Position numbers and translations under genes: made by a program. This document shows positions 6,144-6,349 of a DNA stretch of 6,349 nucleotides, one piece after another. This stretch comes from Hyphomicrobiales bacterium (GTDB taxonomy: Bacteria > Pseudomonadota > Alphaproteobacteria > Rhizobiales > Xanthobacteraceae): assembly GCA_021730825.1 (NCBI GenBank), contig JAKFYO010000261.1:1-6349 (forward strand). The letters are read 5' to 3'. Under the pieces are notes generated by a model. That model made no database searches and was not told where the DNA came from. It saw only the letters and a program-made list of their open reading frames with translations. Positions within the stretch are counted from its first letter, which is position 1. Each line of letters opens with the position of its first letter.

Positions 6144-6221
6144 ATGGCCGGGCTTGTCCCGGCCATCCACGACTTTCTTGAGCGACAGTAAGGCGTGGAT
6201 GCCCGGCATAAAGCCGGGCAT
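6144..6221. repeat. Compound palindromic intergenic repeat (Bradyrhizobium-type)
   Basis: Three hairpins are nested. ATGGCCGGG (6144-6152) pairs with CCCGGCCAT (6158-6166) around CTTGT; ATGCCCGGC (6199-6207) pairs with GCCGGGCAT (6213-6221) around ATAAA; and CCACG (6167-6171) pairs with CGTGG (6194-6198), closing the interval between them. The element therefore folds as three adjacent helices. Its plus-strand reading gives the spurious peptide MAGLVPAIHDF, familiar from many false annotations in Bradyrhizobium-like genomes, which marks it as a dispersed repeat. It sits between the divergent HIT gene and SRP RNA gene. No transposase or long terminal repeats accompany it. Confidence 0.85.
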
Positions 6222-6243
6222 GCCGAGTTCCGGACTTCTGCGC

Positions 6244-6272
6244 TTGCCTTCCGTGGCATGCCGCCCGATATA
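6244..6272 (+). promoter_or_regulatory. Candidate promoter of the SRP RNA gene
   Basis: TTGCCT (6244-6249), a 17-bp spacer, then GATATA (6267-6272). Initiation about 7 nt downstream would fall at 6279-6280, just where the SRP RNA sequence appears to begin. The good -35 box and ideal spacing fit a constitutively transcribed stable RNA. The boxes were matched by eye. Confidence 0.55.
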
Positions 6273-6278
6273 GAGAGC

Positions 6279-6349
6279 GGGAGGTTGGCGGTGGACGAGC
6301 CACTCGCCAACCGGGTCAGGTCCGGAAGGAAGCAGCCCTAACGAGACCG
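6279..6349 (+). ncRNA. ffs: Small bacterial signal recognition particle RNA (4.5S-like), 5' part
   Basis: The universally conserved domain IV is present at 6315-6337, including CAGGTCCGGAAGGAAGCAG, with the GGAA tetraloop at 6324-6327 closed by TCC and GGA. This region binds the M domain of Ffh and the FtsY complex to target nascent membrane and secreted proteins to the translocon. The 5' arm begins near 6279, inferred from the promoter, and the 3' arm continues past the window, so roughly the first 70 bases of an RNA of about 95-100 nt are seen. CTCG (6303-6306) can pair with CGAG (6342-6345) to extend the domain IV rod. The 5' portion also forms a strong local hairpin (6283-6312). In alphaproteobacteria this gene often precedes dnaX; that neighbour is not visible here. 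Confidence 0.93.

Noticed and set aside
5847..6191. Plus-strand frame of 114 codons ending in MAGLVPAIHDFLERQ
   Set aside because: Its end is the translated palindromic repeat and the rest is antisense to the HIT gene; this is a well-known kind of false gene call in Bradyrhizobium-like genomes.
1..6349. CRISPR array, transposase, tRNA, toxin-antitoxin or phage signature
   Set aside because: No regularly spaced repeats, no transposase or integrase motifs, no tRNA cloverleaf and no small toxin-like gene pair were seen; all substantial space is taken by the listed genes.

Overview
The window reads as a chromosomal segment of an alphaproteobacterium, most likely Rhizobiales near the Bradyrhizobium/Rhodopseudomonas/Afipia group. 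The evidence is the GC-rich coding sequence, the protein sequence types (a CycM-like anchored cytochrome c, a QLHIH-type HIT protein, two tandem YejA-like binding proteins), and an intergenic palindromic repeat of the kind whose spurious translation 'MAGLVPAIHDF' litters Bradyrhizobium-type genomes. KdsB shows a Gram-negative cell that makes Kdo-containing lipopolysaccharide. The assignment comes from sequence reading only; no search was run.

Layout. Positions 1-2152 (minus strand) carry two tandem periplasmic peptide-binding proteins of the YejA family. The first is complete (305-2152) and the second (1-308) starts inside the first one's stop codon and runs off the left edge; the rest of the importer (permeases, ATPase) presumably lies beyond. 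Next on the minus strand is a membrane-anchored cytochrome c (2271-2924), closed by a clear intrinsic terminator whose loop contains its stop codon. A divergent intergenic region follows. It holds a plausible sigma70-type promoter for a two-gene plus-strand operon: kdsB (3094-3858) and, one base later, the prephenate dehydratase gene pheA (3860-4720). That operon meets a minus-strand pair head-on: a HIT-family protein (5708-6124) followed by the Nudix hydrolase nudC (4717-5652). The two convergent stop codons share one TTAA, which sits in the loop of an 11-bp perfect inverted repeat. From 6144 to 6221 is a compound palindromic repeat, and the right edge holds a promoter and the 5' part of the small bacterial SRP RNA gene (ffs, plus strand).

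Functional picture. These are mainly housekeeping genes: oligopeptide uptake, respiratory electron transfer, LPS sugar activation, phenylalanine synthesis, nucleotide hydrolysis and membrane-protein targeting. No defence, mobile or secondary-metabolite system is visible. The points that merit a second look are mostly architectural: gene ends nested in hairpins, a Sec/Tat difference between paralogous binding proteins, a repeat placed between divergent transcription units, and a strong competing 5' hairpin in the SRP RNA.
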